Assembly: GCA_013390605.1 (NCBI GenBank)
Contig: JACAUB010000001.1
Span: forward strand, 1,745,688 to 1,809,687
Direction of reading: 5' to 3'
DNA length: 64,000 nucleotides
Source of the DNA: Bacteroidota bacterium
Lineage (GTDB): Bacteria > Bacteroidota > Bacteroidia > Bacteroidales > Cfx3-03
Program-made: the position numbers and the translations under genes
Shown here: positions 8,170 through 18,327 of the stretch, piece by piece
Layout of the letters: every line of letters starts with the position of its first letter
Position numbering within the stretch: position 1 is the stretch's first letter
The notes under the pieces: model-generated
The model's database searches: none
What the model saw: the letters and a program-made list of their open reading frames with translations, nothing else
What the model was told of the DNA's origin: nothing

Positions 8170-11100
8170 ATGTTCAGAAAATTTATAGAACGACCGATTT
8201 TATCATCGGTTATTTCAATCATTATTGTTATTCTGGGAGTTATCGGTCTGATGACTTTGCCTATTGAGCAGTATCCTGATATTGCGCCTCCGACTGTCCG
8301 TGTATCCGCTTCATACACAGGAGCAAATGCGGAGACTGTACTAAAAAGTGTTATTACTCCACTCGAAGAACAAATCAATGGGGTGGAAAACATGACCTAT
8401 ATGAACTCCACAGCCAGTAATAATGGTTCGGCGGCTATTGATATTTATTTTAAACAGGGAACGAATGCCGATATGGCTTCTGTAAATGTACAAAACCGTG
8501 TGGCACGTGCAACCAGTCTGCTCCCTTCGGAAGTAACTAAAGCAGGCGTAACTACAAGTAAACGCCAGACCAGTATGCTATTGGTCTTCTCTGTATATAG
8601 CAGCGATAGCAGGTATGATGAAGCGTTTCTTCAGAATTATTGCAAGATAAATCTGACACCTCGTATTCAACGTGTGACGGGAGTGGGTGATGCTATGGTT
8701 TTTGGAATGAAAGACTATGCAATGCGTATCTGGTTGAAACCAAATATTATGGCTGCACACGGATTGGTGCCCACTGATATTATCACTGCGTTAAACGAAC
8801 AGAATCTGGAGGCAGCACCCGGTAGCTTCGGCGAACAAAATAAGCAGTCGTTCGAATACGTTATCAAATATAAAGGAAAATTGACCCAACCTACCGAATT
8901 CGAAGATATTGTTATTAAAGCCGATAAAAATGGAAACATATTGCGATTGAAAGATGTGGCTCGTATCGAATTGGGAGCGCAAGGGTATTCGGTTGCAACA
9001 TCTGCTATGAACAAGCCGGGTATAACAATGGCAGTATTTCAGACACCCGGTTCAAATGCCCGGGATGTCATCATCGACATTAAAAAAGTTATTAATGAAT
9101 CATCCAAATCATTCCCTCCCGGGGTGAAAATCAAAATGCTGATGGATGCCAATGAATTTCTCGACAGTTCGATTGAGAAAGTTTGTCGTACACTACTCGA
9201 AGCATTTGTCCTTGTATTTATTGTAGTATTTGTATTTCTTCAAAATTTCAGAGCTACTTTAATTCCGGCTATTTCGGTGCCGGTAGCTATTGTGGGTACC
9301 TTCTTTTTCTTGAATGCATTTGGATTTACTATTAATATGCTCACATTGTTCGCGTTACTACTCTCGATTGGAATTGTGGTTGATGATGCCATTGTGGTGG
9401 TTGAGGCGGTTCATGCAAAACTCGATCAGGGAGCAAAGAATGCGAAGGCAGCAGCAATTTCAGCAATGGACGAAATCTCCGGTGCTATTATTTCAATCAC
9501 ATTGGTCATGTCGGCTGTATTTCTGCCGGTAACATTTATAAGCGGGACTTCCGGCGTATTCTATAAACAGTTCGGGATTACTTTGGCGGTGGCTATTATT
9601 CTTTCGGCTATCAATGCATTGACGCTGAGTCCTGCTCTTTGCGCGATATTTCTGAAACCATCGAAAGAAAGTGCACTTCATCAAATGAAGTTCTTAAATC
9701 GGTTTTATGCTTATTTCAACGTGACATTCGATGCTCTTACTACACGATACCAGCGGACAACCAACCGGTTTATTAAACGTAAGTGGCTTGCCATTGGCTT
9801 AATTATTGTTTTTAGCTTAATTTTAGGTTTTCTACTGAAAACTACACCAACAGGTTTTGTCCCTACAGAAGATAAGGGGACTATTTTTGTGGATGTAAGT
9901 TTGCCTCCTGCAACCTCTTTAGAAAAAACCAAAGAAGTGGCGCAACAGGTAGGTTTGGTTTTAGCCGGTGTTCCTGAAATGGATAGTTATTCGCAGATAA
10001 TTGGTAGTTCATTACTCGCTGGAAGCGGAAGCTCTTACGCAATGTACTTTTGCAATCTGAAGCCTTTTAAACAGCGAACAGGAAAGGGGCAGGATGTGAA
10101 CAGCATAATAGGCAAACTTTTCATGGCTACCGCTAAAATTAAAGGTGCAAAGATTGTATTCTTTACCCCTGGTATGGTTCCCGGGTTTGGTCTTTCAGGC
10201 GGTTTTGAATTGAAACTGGAAGACAAAACGGGTGGTGACATTAAAACCTTTGAACAAAATGCACGTCAATTTTTGGGTGTACTGGGCCAACGTAAAGAAA
10301 TTCAATATGCCACAACTTCTTTTAATACTAATTTTCCACAATATCAGGTGGATGTGAACGCAGCCAGATGTGAACAGTCGGGAATTTCGGTAAGTACTGT
10401 TTTATCTGCATTGCAGGGATATATAGGTGGTTATTACGCATCCGATTTTAATCGCTTCGGAAAGCAATACCGTGTTATGATACAGGCAGAACCTAGTTAT
10501 CGGGGAAATCCTGAAGACCTGAACAATATTTTCGTCAGGACTTCAACCGGAGAAATGGCACCGATTACCGAATTCGTCAGTACAAAAAGAGTTTACGGGG
10601 CTGAGAATCTTACCAGATTCAATATGTACACTTCAATTTCTGTAAATGGAGCTGCAAATGCAGGGTACAGTACTGGTGATGCAATTAAAGCGGTCCAGGA
10701 AGTGGCAGCACAAAACTTATCACAAAATTACGGGTATGAGTTTTCTGGAATTACCAAAGAAGAGATGGCTTCGGGTAACCAGACTGCTCTGATTTTTATA
10801 TTGTGTTTAATTTTTGTTTATTTCATTCTATGTGCCCAGTACGAAAGTTTTATTTTACCGCTTTCGATCATCCTTACCCTCCCTATCGGAGTTGCCGGTT
10901 CGTTTATTTTTGCCCGTATCATGGGGGTTGAAAATAATATCTACCTACAAATTTCGCTGATCATGCTTATTGGGTTACTGGCCAAAAATGCTATTCTGAT
11001 TGTTGAGTTCGCATTGCAACGTCGTCGCCATGGCATGAGTATTATTCAATCGGCCATTGAAGGAGCAACTGCTCGTTTACGACCTATCCTGATGACTTCG

Positions 11101-11322
11101 TTTGCCTTTATTTTTGGTTTATTTCCTTTGGTTATCAGTACCGGAATCGGGGCAAACGGCAATCGCTCTATAGGTGTTGGTGCAGTTGGTGGAATGCTTG
11201 TAGGAACTGTGATCGGTATTCTGGTTATCCCTGCTATGTATGTGATCTTCCAAACGCTACAGGAAAAAGTTAAAAAGCTGGAAATAGAAGAGATTCCTAA
11301 AACAAATACCTTGGAAGATTAA
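8170..11322 (+). CDS. RND family efflux transporter permease (AcrB type, HAE1)
   Basis: This 1050-residue inner-membrane proton/drug antiporter has the full HAE1 length. TM1 (LSSVISIIIVILGVIGLMTLPIEQYPDI) leads into the porter domain. The TM4 segment MLTLFALLLSIGIVVDDAIVVVEAV contains the two adjacent Asp residues of the proton relay. The second half repeats this pattern with GLLAKNAILIVEFA and the TM12 segment VGGMLVGTVIGILVIPAMYV. Its stop overlaps the first base of the next gene's nominal ATG, but the likely channel start is 33 bases further on. It is the core of the MarR-controlled pump, probably exporting hydrophobic or amphiphilic compounds. Confidence 0.95.
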   Translation: MFRKFIERPILSSVISIIIVILGVIGLMTLPIEQYPDIAPPTVRVSASYTGANAETVLKSVITPLEEQINGVENMTYMNSTASNNGSAAIDIYFKQGTNADMASVNVQNRVARATSLLPSEVTKAGVTTSKRQTSMLLVFSVYSSDSRYDEAFLQNYCKINLTPRIQRVTGVGDAMVFGMKDYAMRIWLKPNIMAAHGLVPTDIITALNEQNLEAAPGSFGEQNKQSFEYVIKYKGKLTQPTEFEDIVIKADKNGNILRLKDVARIELGAQGYSVATSAMNKPGITMAVFQTPGSNARDVIIDIKKVINESSKSFPPGVKIKMLMDANEFLDSSIEKVCRTLLEAFVLVFIVVFVFLQNFRATLIPAISVPVAIVGTFFFLNAFGFTINMLTLFALLLSIGIVVDDAIVVVEAVHAKLDQGAKNAKAAAISAMDEISGAIISITLVMSAVFLPVTFISGTSGVFYKQFGITLAVAIILSAINALTLSPALCAIFLKPSKESALHQMKFLNRFYAYFNVTFDALTTRYQRTTNRFIKRKWLAIGLIIVFSLILGFLLKTTPTGFVPTEDKGTIFVDVSLPPATSLEKTKEVAQQVGLVLAGVPEMDSYSQIIGSSLLAGSGSSYAMYFCNLKPFKQRTGKGQDVNSIIGKLFMATAKIKGAKIVFFTPGMVPGFGLSGGFELKLEDKTGGDIKTFEQNARQFLGVLGQRKEIQYATTSFNTNFPQYQVDVNAARCEQSGISVSTVLSALQGYIGGYYASDFNRFGKQYRVMIQAEPSYRGNPEDLNNIFVRTSTGEMAPITEFVSTKRVYGAENLTRFNMYTSISVNGAANAGYSTGDAIKAVQEVAAQNLSQNYGYEFSGITKEEMASGNQTALIFILCLIFVYFILCAQYESFILPLSIILTLPIGVAGSFIFARIMGVENNIYLQISLIMLIGLLAKNAILIVEFALQRRRHGMSIIQSAIEGATARLRPILMTSFAFIFGLFPLVISTGIGANGNRSIGVGAVGGMLVGTVIGILVIPAMYVIFQTLQEKVKKLEIEEIPKTNTLED

Positions 11323-11354
11323 TGTTAACTGAATTAACAGACAGATTTATAAAC

Positions 11355-12749
11355 ATGAGAACAACATATTTTAAAAATATAATTCTTATCGTTGGGTTGA
11401 CCGGAGTTTTGATGGCTTGTGACACACCACGACATCTCCCTCTTGAATCGGTAAAAACTGATGGACTATTTGGTGACATAACAGCGACGGATACTGTATC
11501 GCTGGCTAATAAGCCATGGAACGAATTGTTTGCTGATCCACGATTACAGCAACTCATCAAGGAAGGACTTGAAAATAATTTCGATCTGAAAATTGCAGCG
11601 CAAAAAGTAATTGAGGCTGAAGCATACTTCGGACAAAGTAAGGCTGCACTTTTCCCGTCCATATCAGCTCTCGGGCAAGGTACATATACCAGAAACCCTG
11701 AATCTATCTATCCTGACGGCCCCCGCGAAGTGAATAACTTTCAGTTGGGCGCTCAAGCTAGTTGGGAAATTGATATATGGGGCAAATTGAACCGTTCCAA
11801 ACATGCTTCTTATGCCAACTTATTGGCTACCGATGCAGGGAGAAATGCTGTACGGACCCGTCTGATTGCAGATATTACCACTGTCTATTACAACTTAATG
11901 GCTTTTGATGCTAAGCTGGCTATCACAGAACAGACTGTGAAAAATAATATTGATTTGGTTGAAACAATGAAAGCTTTGAAAGAAAGTGGTAAAGTTACAG
12001 GAGCGGCTATCGTGCAGAGCGAAGCAACGCGTTATGCTGCTGAAGTGACTATACCTGATTTGAAGCAACAAATACTTGAGACGCAAAATTCTCTTTGCCT
12101 TTTGTTAGGACGTAAAGGTGGTACTATCGAGCGTGGAAAAATTGAAGAACAACCTGCAGTACCTATTTTGCAAATAGGAGTTCCTGCTATGTTACTCGAC
12201 AATCGTCCTGATGTAATACAGTCTAAATATTTGGTGCTGAGTGCATATGAAACTACGAGAAGTGCTCTTGCATATTTCTATCCGGCATTGACAATCACTG
12301 CTTCTAGTGGTCTTGCGTCTGTTGCACTCAAAGATTTATTTGATCCGACTTCTTTTGCTGCAAACATCGTAGGTGGATTAACTCAACCACTTTTTAATAA
12401 AAAAGTCAATATTACTCGTTCTAAAGTGGCCAAAGCACAGCAAGAAGAAGCTTTACTGAATTTTCAAAGCACACTGATTAGTGCTGGAAATGAAGTGCAA
12501 AATGTGTTAGTGTCATATCAATCTTCCGTTCAGAAAATAAAACTTCGGGAAATGCAACTTGCTGCATTGGTGAAATCAGTTGATTATACCAAAGAATTAC
12601 TAAATTACGGTTCAGCAAACTATACCGAAGTTCTTAATGCTCAAACCAGTCTTTTGGCTGCACAATTAAATAGTGTAAATGATCGCTTACAACAGCTGAG
12701 TGCTGTGGTATTACTTTACCGTGCGCTTGGTGGCGGTTGGAAACAATAA
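11355..12749 (+). CDS. Outer-membrane efflux lipoprotein (TolC/OprM family)
   Basis: This 464-residue outer membrane factor completes the tripartite pump. From the ATG at 11355 a signal peptide ending GVLMAC gives a lipoprotein Cys, as in OprM/NodT-type channels. An ATG at 11322 overlapping the RND stop would put 11 extra residues before the signal. The duplicated TolC architecture is visible: LGAQASWEIDIWGKLN, LLDNRPDVIQ near the middle repeat, and the C-terminal coiled repeat ELLNYGSANYTEVLNAQTSLL. Length and motifs are normal. It closes the operon and is followed by a long palindrome at 12780-12851. Confidence 0.93.
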   Translation: MRTTYFKNIILIVGLTGVLMACDTPRHLPLESVKTDGLFGDITATDTVSLANKPWNELFADPRLQQLIKEGLENNFDLKIAAQKVIEAEAYFGQSKAALFPSISALGQGTYTRNPESIYPDGPREVNNFQLGAQASWEIDIWGKLNRSKHASYANLLATDAGRNAVRTRLIADITTVYYNLMAFDAKLAITEQTVKNNIDLVETMKALKESGKVTGAAIVQSEATRYAAEVTIPDLKQQILETQNSLCLLLGRKGGTIERGKIEEQPAVPILQIGVPAMLLDNRPDVIQSKYLVLSAYETTRSALAYFYPALTITASSGLASVALKDLFDPTSFAANIVGGLTQPLFNKKVNITRSKVAKAQQEEALLNFQSTLISAGNEVQNVLVSYQSSVQKIKLREMQLAALVKSVDYTKELLNYGSANYTEVLNAQTSLLAAQLNSVNDRLQQLSAVVLLYRALGGGWKQ

Positions 12750-12779
12750 GGATGACTCATCAATAATATTGAAGTTAAA

Positions 12780-12851
12780 AAGGAAGGTTATTTAATTATT
12801 GAATGAATAGATCTCATCAGATGGTCGTTCAATAATTAAATAACCTTCTTC
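12780..12851. terminator. Long palindrome after the efflux operon, probable terminator
   Basis: Arms at 12783-12803 and 12828-12848 are perfectly complementary over 21 bases, and three more pairs (one wobble) extend inward. The loop is about 18 bases. The 3' side is followed by TTCGATTTT, only a weak T tract. Position right after the last gene of the operon supports termination or 3' end protection. The length is unusual for an ordinary terminator. Confidence 0.65.
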
Positions 12852-12964
12852 GATTTTAGATATCCTCACCATTGTAAAATCATATTTTTTTAATTGTATC
12901 CTATATTGGAGAAAAGTTTGACTGATACGCTAAAAATAATTGTTGTCCTTAAAGTTATTCCTGG

Positions 12965-12993
12965 TTTGTACCTACAAATAATGATTAACTTTG
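12965..12993 (+). promoter_or_regulatory. Candidate promoter of the mannosidase operon
   Basis: TTTG at 12965-12968 and TAACTTTG at 12986-12993 match the Bacteroidetes elements but with a 17-base spacer, shorter than the usual 19. It would give a leader of about 110 bases before the ATG at 13111. The remaining intergenic DNA (12852-13110) shows nothing else recognisable. Confidence 0.45.
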
Positions 12994-13110
12994 AAAACAA
13001 AAACAGTTATTACAATGCTTTAAATTGTTCAAATATTAGATTTGAATAGAAAAAGATAATATAACTGAAAATGAAGAAGCATATTGAAAATATGATGTAA
13101 TACAATTATT

Positions 13111-16100
13111 ATGAGAACAATAAATTTTCTAAAACCTGTTGTTTTTTTCTTTTTTCTTTCTTTTTTAATGACGTTTCATCTTTTAGTAAAGGGGCAGATA
13201 CTCGATCAAAAGAAAGAATATCAATTAAGTTTCCAAGCCAAAAATTATGTAGATGGCTTTTCAAAAAAGCTGAAGGGCGAGGAACTTAATTATAGCTGTG
13301 TTCGCGATGATGTATCAGAAGCGTTTCTTACCAGAGCTACCGATGGTAAAATGGATATTGTTTGGGAAACAAAGGCCGTTCCTTCAGATTGGAAGGGTGG
13401 ATCGATTTCATTTATCTGGTTATCATCGTATAATTTGAATGCCGGTGATATGCCATTTGATGTCTATATCAATGATGTGTTGAAATTTACCTTTTCAGAT
13501 TCAAAGAATGAAAACTGGAAAGTTGCCTCTCCTGATGGTGGTGAATTATCAAATGTTACGCTCAAACATGATATACATAATGATGCACAAGGGTATACTA
13601 TTTTAACTTGTCCTTCATCGTGGATTACATCTGGGAAGTCATTAAAAATAAGGATTACGGGGAGAGCTAAGTCATCGAATGCCTGGTACATGGTTTTTAA
13701 GGCTGCTGATGTTGTTAGCTATTTAAATGAAATATATCAATATAAGGGATGGTATAACCTTACATTTGATCAAACAGCAAAGAACAAGCTGAAGATTACG
13801 GTAGCTGCCCCTGCATACTTGATTGGCAGTAAAAAGAATTTTGCACTCGATCGAAGAAAAGGAGAATTAGTTTTTAAAGAAAATGGCGATGAATCAATTG
13901 CAACCTCCGAGGTAATAGGTTCATTTAAAGCAAAATACTTTACATTTTTTTCTGACAATAAAAAGATATTTGTGATTGATCCTTTTAACACCGAATATAA
14001 TAAATCGGAGCTTCACTCGAAATCGATGGTACAGGTTGTAACCGCTAAAAATGGCGATACCTTCACTGCCTCTGTAAAACTTTCATATACTCCATCATTG
14101 CAAACCAACTTGTTTGGGTTATCGGGTTCGCCCATGAATAAAGGGAAAATATTATTGATGAACTCAAGCCATCAGGATATTGCGTGGATGGATAGTCCTG
14201 AAAAATGTATAATAGAACGTGATACCATGTTATTGGCTCCGTTGTTTAATCAGGCAGCTAAGAACCCGGGGTATCGTTTTGATATAGAAGATGTTTTAAT
14301 GGTTCGCGAATTTATTGGTCGCCACCCGGAACGCAAAGCTGAGTTATCAAAGTTTTTGAAAGATGGAATCTTTTCGTGTGGATCTACATATCAGATGCCA
14401 TATGAGGAGATGTATTCAGGTGAGTCGTTACTCCGACAGTTCTATCTGGGGGCACGATGGTTGAAGAAGGAGATGGATGGTTATCAGGCCGTGACATATT
14501 GGAATGTTGATGTTCCGGGCCGCACGTTACAAATGCCGCAGATAATGAAGAAGTCGGGCACTAAATATTTGGTATTGAGTCGGCAGGAAAAAGGGATCTT
14601 TAATTGGTATAGCCCTGATAGTTCATATGTCACAACTTATTCTCCAGGACATTATGGTGATGACTACGGCAGCTTAAACAAAGAGATGAATGCTGCGGCT
14701 GATTATGTTGCAAAAAGTGCTTTATCATGGATTAAAAAGCCATCGTATGCTGTTGCAAAGGGCAAAGATCCGGTTGTTCCTTTACTTTCAGATAATGATA
14801 TGAGTCCTGCAAAGGATTATTCCGGTTTAATTGATCGATGGAATAGTATCAACTCGTATTTAGATGAAAAGGGTGGTTTAAAACAGATGCAGTTACCTAA
14901 ATTAGCACTTACTACATCTACACAGTTTTTAGATGAATATACATCTGTTGTAAAGGATCTCCCTTCTATCAAAGGAGAACGTCCGGCTGTATGGTTATAT
15001 ATTCACGGCCCTACACATCAAAAAGCGATAAAGGCAAGTCGTGAGGGAGATAATATGATTACTACTGCCGAAAAGTTTTCTGCAATTAGGGCAATGATAG
15101 AAAAATCGTTTCGAAACTATCCTGAAAGGAGATTAGAAACAGCATGGGAATCGAAAATTTACCCCGATCATGGTTGGGGAGGAAAAAATGGTGATATCAC
15201 AGATGCGCTGTTTGAATCAAAATATCAATTTGCACTTTCTGAAGCTAAGCAGATGACTGAAAATGCGTTGAATGGCATTGCTTCATATATTAATACGGAT
15301 TCAAAGAAAGGTATTCCGGTTGTCGTATTCAATAGCCTTTCATGGAAAAGAAGCAATCCTGTTACAATGGACATTAATTTTAAAGAAGGTGAAGCCCGAA
15401 ATATTCAGTTAGTCGATGCTGATGGAGGTATTGTTGATGCTCAGATGCGTAAGGTTGGCTTGCATCCCGATGGTAGTTTGAAAAGGGCTTCTATTTGCTT
15501 TATTGCCATTGATGTTCCATCAATGGGATATAAAACTTTTTATGTAAAGCCTTCAGATAAACCAGCTGTTGGTTTAGAAAAGCAGATTGGAAAAGTTGCA
15601 GAATCTGATTTCTATCGTGTGGAATTTGCCAATGGAGGTATTAAGCAGATTACTGATAAAGAGAATGGAACACAATTGCTTGAAACAGGAAAGCTTTTAG
15701 GAGGTGAAGTCTTTACTATGAAATCGGTTGGGACCGGTGCAGGTGAGTTTTCTGATATTCAACATCCCACGATGGAACATTTTGATAAAACCAGCAACTA
15801 TTCATCGAAATGGCAATTAGTTGAGCGAGGACCTGTATATAGTGCTTATAAAGTGAGAGGCCCAATTCGCGGAGCAGAGGTGGAAGAGACAGTTATTATT
15901 TATAACCATCTAAAACAAATTGATTTTGAGGTATCATTACTGAACTGGACGGGTGAAATCTATCGAGAGTTTCGGTTTGCCATGCCGTTAAACATGCAAA
16001 AAGGGCAGGTGGTTTATGAAGTACCTTATGGGACAGTAGAAGTAGGAAAGGATGAAATTGCGGGAGCCGCTGGTGAACGATATACTACGATCTGTAAAGA

Positions 16101-16707
16101 TATCCATCCAAGAGGCATCATGAACTGGATTGGGGCTTCAAATGACCATTTCGGTGTTACATTGAGCTCATCAGTAGCCGTTGCCGATTATATTGATCCA
16201 ACGGATTCGCTGAATCATCAAACGATTTTGCAACCTTTGATGATGGCGGCTCGCAGAAGCTGTCATTGGGAAGGAAATTTATATCCTCAAACGGGTAATC
16301 ATTATTTTAAGTTTTCGCTTTTCTCACATGCTAAAGGTTGGTTAAATGGGAACGATAAGGGCATTGAAGCCAATAATGATCTATTAACGATTGTCGATCC
16401 TGTAAAAGCCCAAAATGCTAGTTTAAAAGAAAGCCTTAGCTTTTTTGATAATGCTAACAAAAATGTTATAATTTCGACAATTAAAAAATGTGAGGATGAT
16501 GAGACTATCGTTTTACGATATTATGATATAAGCGGTAAAAATGGACAATTACAAATGAGAACATTTATTCCTTGTACTGAAATACAGAATACAAATATGC
16601 TGGAGGAAGTAATCTCTTCATCGTTATTAAAAAAAGTCAATTCAAGTGTATTCCTTTTGCCTTTTACGCACCAATCGATCGAAACCTGTAAGTTGAAATT
16701 CTTTTGA
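13111..16707 (+). CDS. Secreted alpha-mannosidase, glycoside hydrolase family 38
   Basis: This 1198-residue protein starts with a signal peptide (FFFFLSFLMTFHLLVKGQ) and cleaves alpha-mannosides, plausibly from N-glycans or mannans. A roughly 330-residue N-terminal region, probably beta-sandwich/carbohydrate-binding, precedes the GH38 barrel. The barrel begins ILLMNSSHQDIAWMDSPEK, where the His and Asp match the zinc ligands of the HxDxxW motif. The catalytic nucleophile region is TYWNVDVPGRTLQMPQ with the expected Asp, and a further metal-site candidate is HGPTHQKA. The C-terminal mannosidase beta domains follow. It is unusually long for GH38 because of the N-terminal extension. A Tat-exported oxidoreductase lies 40 bases downstream, suggesting a two-gene glycan unit. 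Confidence 0.88.
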   Translation: MRTINFLKPVVFFFFLSFLMTFHLLVKGQILDQKKEYQLSFQAKNYVDGFSKKLKGEELNYSCVRDDVSEAFLTRATDGKMDIVWETKAVPSDWKGGSISFIWLSSYNLNAGDMPFDVYINDVLKFTFSDSKNENWKVASPDGGELSNVTLKHDIHNDAQGYTILTCPSSWITSGKSLKIRITGRAKSSNAWYMVFKAADVVSYLNEIYQYKGWYNLTFDQTAKNKLKITVAAPAYLIGSKKNFALDRRKGELVFKENGDESIATSEVIGSFKAKYFTFFSDNKKIFVIDPFNTEYNKSELHSKSMVQVVTAKNGDTFTASVKLSYTPSLQTNLFGLSGSPMNKGKILLMNSSHQDIAWMDSPEKCIIERDTMLLAPLFNQAAKNPGYRFDIEDVLMVREFIGRHPERKAELSKFLKDGIFSCGSTYQMPYEEMYSGESLLRQFYLGARWLKKEMDGYQAVTYWNVDVPGRTLQMPQIMKKSGTKYLVLSRQEKGIFNWYSPDSSYVTTYSPGHYGDDYGSLNKEMNAAADYVAKSALSWIKKPSYAVAKGKDPVVPLLSDNDMSPAKDYSGLIDRWNSINSYLDEKGGLKQMQLPKLALTTSTQFLDEYTSVVKDLPSIKGERPAVWLYIHGPTHQKAIKASREGDNMITTAEKFSAIRAMIEKSFRNYPERRLETAWESKIYPDHGWGGKNGDITDALFESKYQFALSEAKQMTENALNGIASYINTDSKKGIPVVVFNSLSWKRSNPVTMDINFKEGEARNIQLVDADGGIVDAQMRKVGLHPDGSLKRASICFIAIDVPSMGYKTFYVKPSDKPAVGLEKQIGKVAESDFYRVEFANGGIKQITDKENGTQLLETGKLLGGEVFTMKSVGTGAGEFSDIQHPTMEHFDKTSNYSSKWQLVERGPVYSAYKVRGPIRGAEVEETVIIYNHLKQIDFEVSLLNWTGEIYREFRFAMPLNMQKGQVVYEVPYGTVEVGKDEIAGAAGERYTTICKDIHPRGIMNWIGASNDHFGVTLSSSVAVADYIDPTDSLNHQTILQPLMMAARRSCHWEGNLYPQTGNHYFKFSLFSHAKGWLNGNDKGIEANNDLLTIVDPVKAQNASLKESLSFFDNANKNVIISTIKKCEDDETIVLRYYDISGKNGQLQMRTFIPCTEIQNTNMLEEVISSSLLKKVNSSVFLLPFTHQSIETCKLKFF

Positions 16708-16747
16708 TAGAAATAAAATTGATCAACCTATTAATATACATCATAAA

Positions 16748-18166
16748 ATGAAAAACAAATCACGCCGTGAGTTTTTGAAGTCCTCTCTGGTGGCGGGAGC
16801 CGGGCTTATTGCATTGCCAATGATTCTGCCGCGATCAGTCTTTGCGGGGGTGAAACCCAATAGTCGTATTCAGATTGCCCAGATTGGTTGTGGGCGAATG
16901 GGAAGTGGTGATATGGTTGGAACCATGAATCATTCTGACCTTTGTCGTTTTGTAGCAGTATGTGATCTGGATTCCAGACGGCTAGGGATTGCTCAGAAAA
17001 CGGTCGAAGATTTTTATAAGGCTAAGGGTGAAACGAGTGTTGAGATCAAAACATATCATGACTATCATGAAGTGCTGGCTCGTCCTGACATTGATGCTGT
17101 TATTGTAAGTGTTCCTGATCATCAACATGCCATTGTTGCCATTTCAGCGATTCTTGCTGGTAAAGATGTATATGTTCAAAAGCCGATGACCTATTCAATA
17201 GCTGAGGCTATTGCACTTCGTACAGCAGTTCGGGCAAAGAAAAGAATCTTACAAACGGGCAGTCAGCAACGTTCAGAACATCCATGGAACACATTTCGTA
17301 TTGCAAGTGAGGCTGTTAGAAATGGTCGCATTGGTCAGTTACATACTATTAAGGTTGGAGTTGGATTAGACAAGATCAAAGGCGTTAAGCCAATACCGCA
17401 ATCGATTCCATCTAATTTTGATTATGATCGTTGGTTAGGGCCTGCTCCTGAACAACCCTATATGGAATATCGTGTTCATCCGCAGGATAGTATTGATGGA
17501 CGACCAGGTTGGATAACCACAGAAGATTTTGGACTGGGTATGATTACAAACTGGGGTGCTCACCATTTGGATATTGCTCAATGGGCAATGGGAATGGAAC
17601 TTAGTGGTCCGACAAACATTGATGCTCATGCTGATTTTATGCAAGATGATGTTTGGACTGTGCATAGCAGTTATCATGTAGAGATGAAGTATGCAAATGG
17701 TGTTCAGCTAATTATGGATAATAAATTTCCTACCGGAATAAGTTTTGAAGGATCGGAAGGTCAGGTCTTTTGTACACGTGGTAGCGAAAAAGTCACCAAG
17801 AGTGATGGCAATGCACCGGTAGATAATAAAAGCAAATCTTTATACGCAAGTAATGATAACATTCTTTCATCAAGGGTTGGACCTGAAGGTAAAACCTGGA
17901 TGAAGAGCGACGATCATTATCGTAACTGGCTTGAAAGCATTATTAGCCGAAAAGATCCGATTGCTCCGGTAGACCAGGGTGCTCGTAGTTTGGAGGCTTG
18001 TGCTGTTTCGTGGATTGGTATGAAGTTAAAACGCCCTCTTACATGGAATCCTGAAAAAGAGATGTTCGTGAATGATGCAGAGGCAAATGCGATGCTCTCT
18101 CGCAAGGCACGTAAACCAGAATACGACATTGCTAAAATAATTGGAAAAGCCCATTTGATGATTTAA
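16748..18166 (+). CDS. Tat-exported Gfo/Idh/MocA family oxidoreductase
   Basis: This 472-residue NAD(P)-dependent dehydrogenase or glycosidase-like enzyme probably works outside the cytoplasm on a sugar. The N-terminus KNKSRREFLKSSLVAGAG is a classic twin-arginine signal. The Rossmann motif IAQIGCGRMGSGDM follows, then the EKP-type motif as VQKPMTYSIAEA, with Gln before Lys-Pro. The C-terminal domain has GWITTEDFGLGMITNWGAHHLDIAQW, where the conserved histidines fall in the catalytic region. Exported members of this family include NAD-retaining GH109-like enzymes, so a glycosidase activity is possible but not shown. It sits 40 bases after the GH38 gene. Confidence 0.87.
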   Translation: MKNKSRREFLKSSLVAGAGLIALPMILPRSVFAGVKPNSRIQIAQIGCGRMGSGDMVGTMNHSDLCRFVAVCDLDSRRLGIAQKTVEDFYKAKGETSVEIKTYHDYHEVLARPDIDAVIVSVPDHQHAIVAISAILAGKDVYVQKPMTYSIAEAIALRTAVRAKKRILQTGSQQRSEHPWNTFRIASEAVRNGRIGQLHTIKVGVGLDKIKGVKPIPQSIPSNFDYDRWLGPAPEQPYMEYRVHPQDSIDGRPGWITTEDFGLGMITNWGAHHLDIAQWAMGMELSGPTNIDAHADFMQDDVWTVHSSYHVEMKYANGVQLIMDNKFPTGISFEGSEGQVFCTRGSEKVTKSDGNAPVDNKSKSLYASNDNILSSRVGPEGKTWMKSDDHYRNWLESIISRKDPIAPVDQGARSLEACAVSWIGMKLKRPLTWNPEKEMFVNDAEANAMLSRKARKPEYDIAKIIGKAHLMI

Positions 18167-18177
18167 AAAGAATGTTT

Positions 18178-18232
18178 AATCTCTATTGACGAAGGTGTCT
18201 ATATACTCAGAAACCTTCGTTCATAGAGATTT
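18178..18232 (+). terminator. Hairpin terminator after the oxidoreductase gene
   Basis: AATCTCTAT (18178-18186) pairs with ATAGAGATT (18223-18231), and an inner helix CGAAGGT/ACCTTCG extends the stem. TTTCTGTTTTTT follows. This separates the glycan unit from the thrS promoter. Confidence 0.7.
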
Positions 18233-18266
18233 TCTGTTTTTTCACAATTTAGTAACGATAGTTTTG

Positions 18267-18297
18267 GTTGAGATTCCTTGATTTTTGTCTATCTTTG
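18267..18297 (+). promoter_or_regulatory. Promoter of thrS-infC-rpmI-rplT
   Basis: GTTG (18267-18270), a 19-base spacer and TATCTTTG (18290-18297) match the Bacteroidetes consensus. Initiation would fall about 25 bases before the thrS ATG. The leader is too short for a T-box or threonine leader peptide. Confidence 0.7.
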
Positions 18298-18327
18298 CAA
18301 CCTTGTTTTAAAATTTGAACAAACGTT

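Noticed and set aside
18233..18327. T-box or Thr leader attenuator before thrS
   Set aside because: The leader after the promoter is only about 25 bases, with no Thr-rich frame or terminator inside it.
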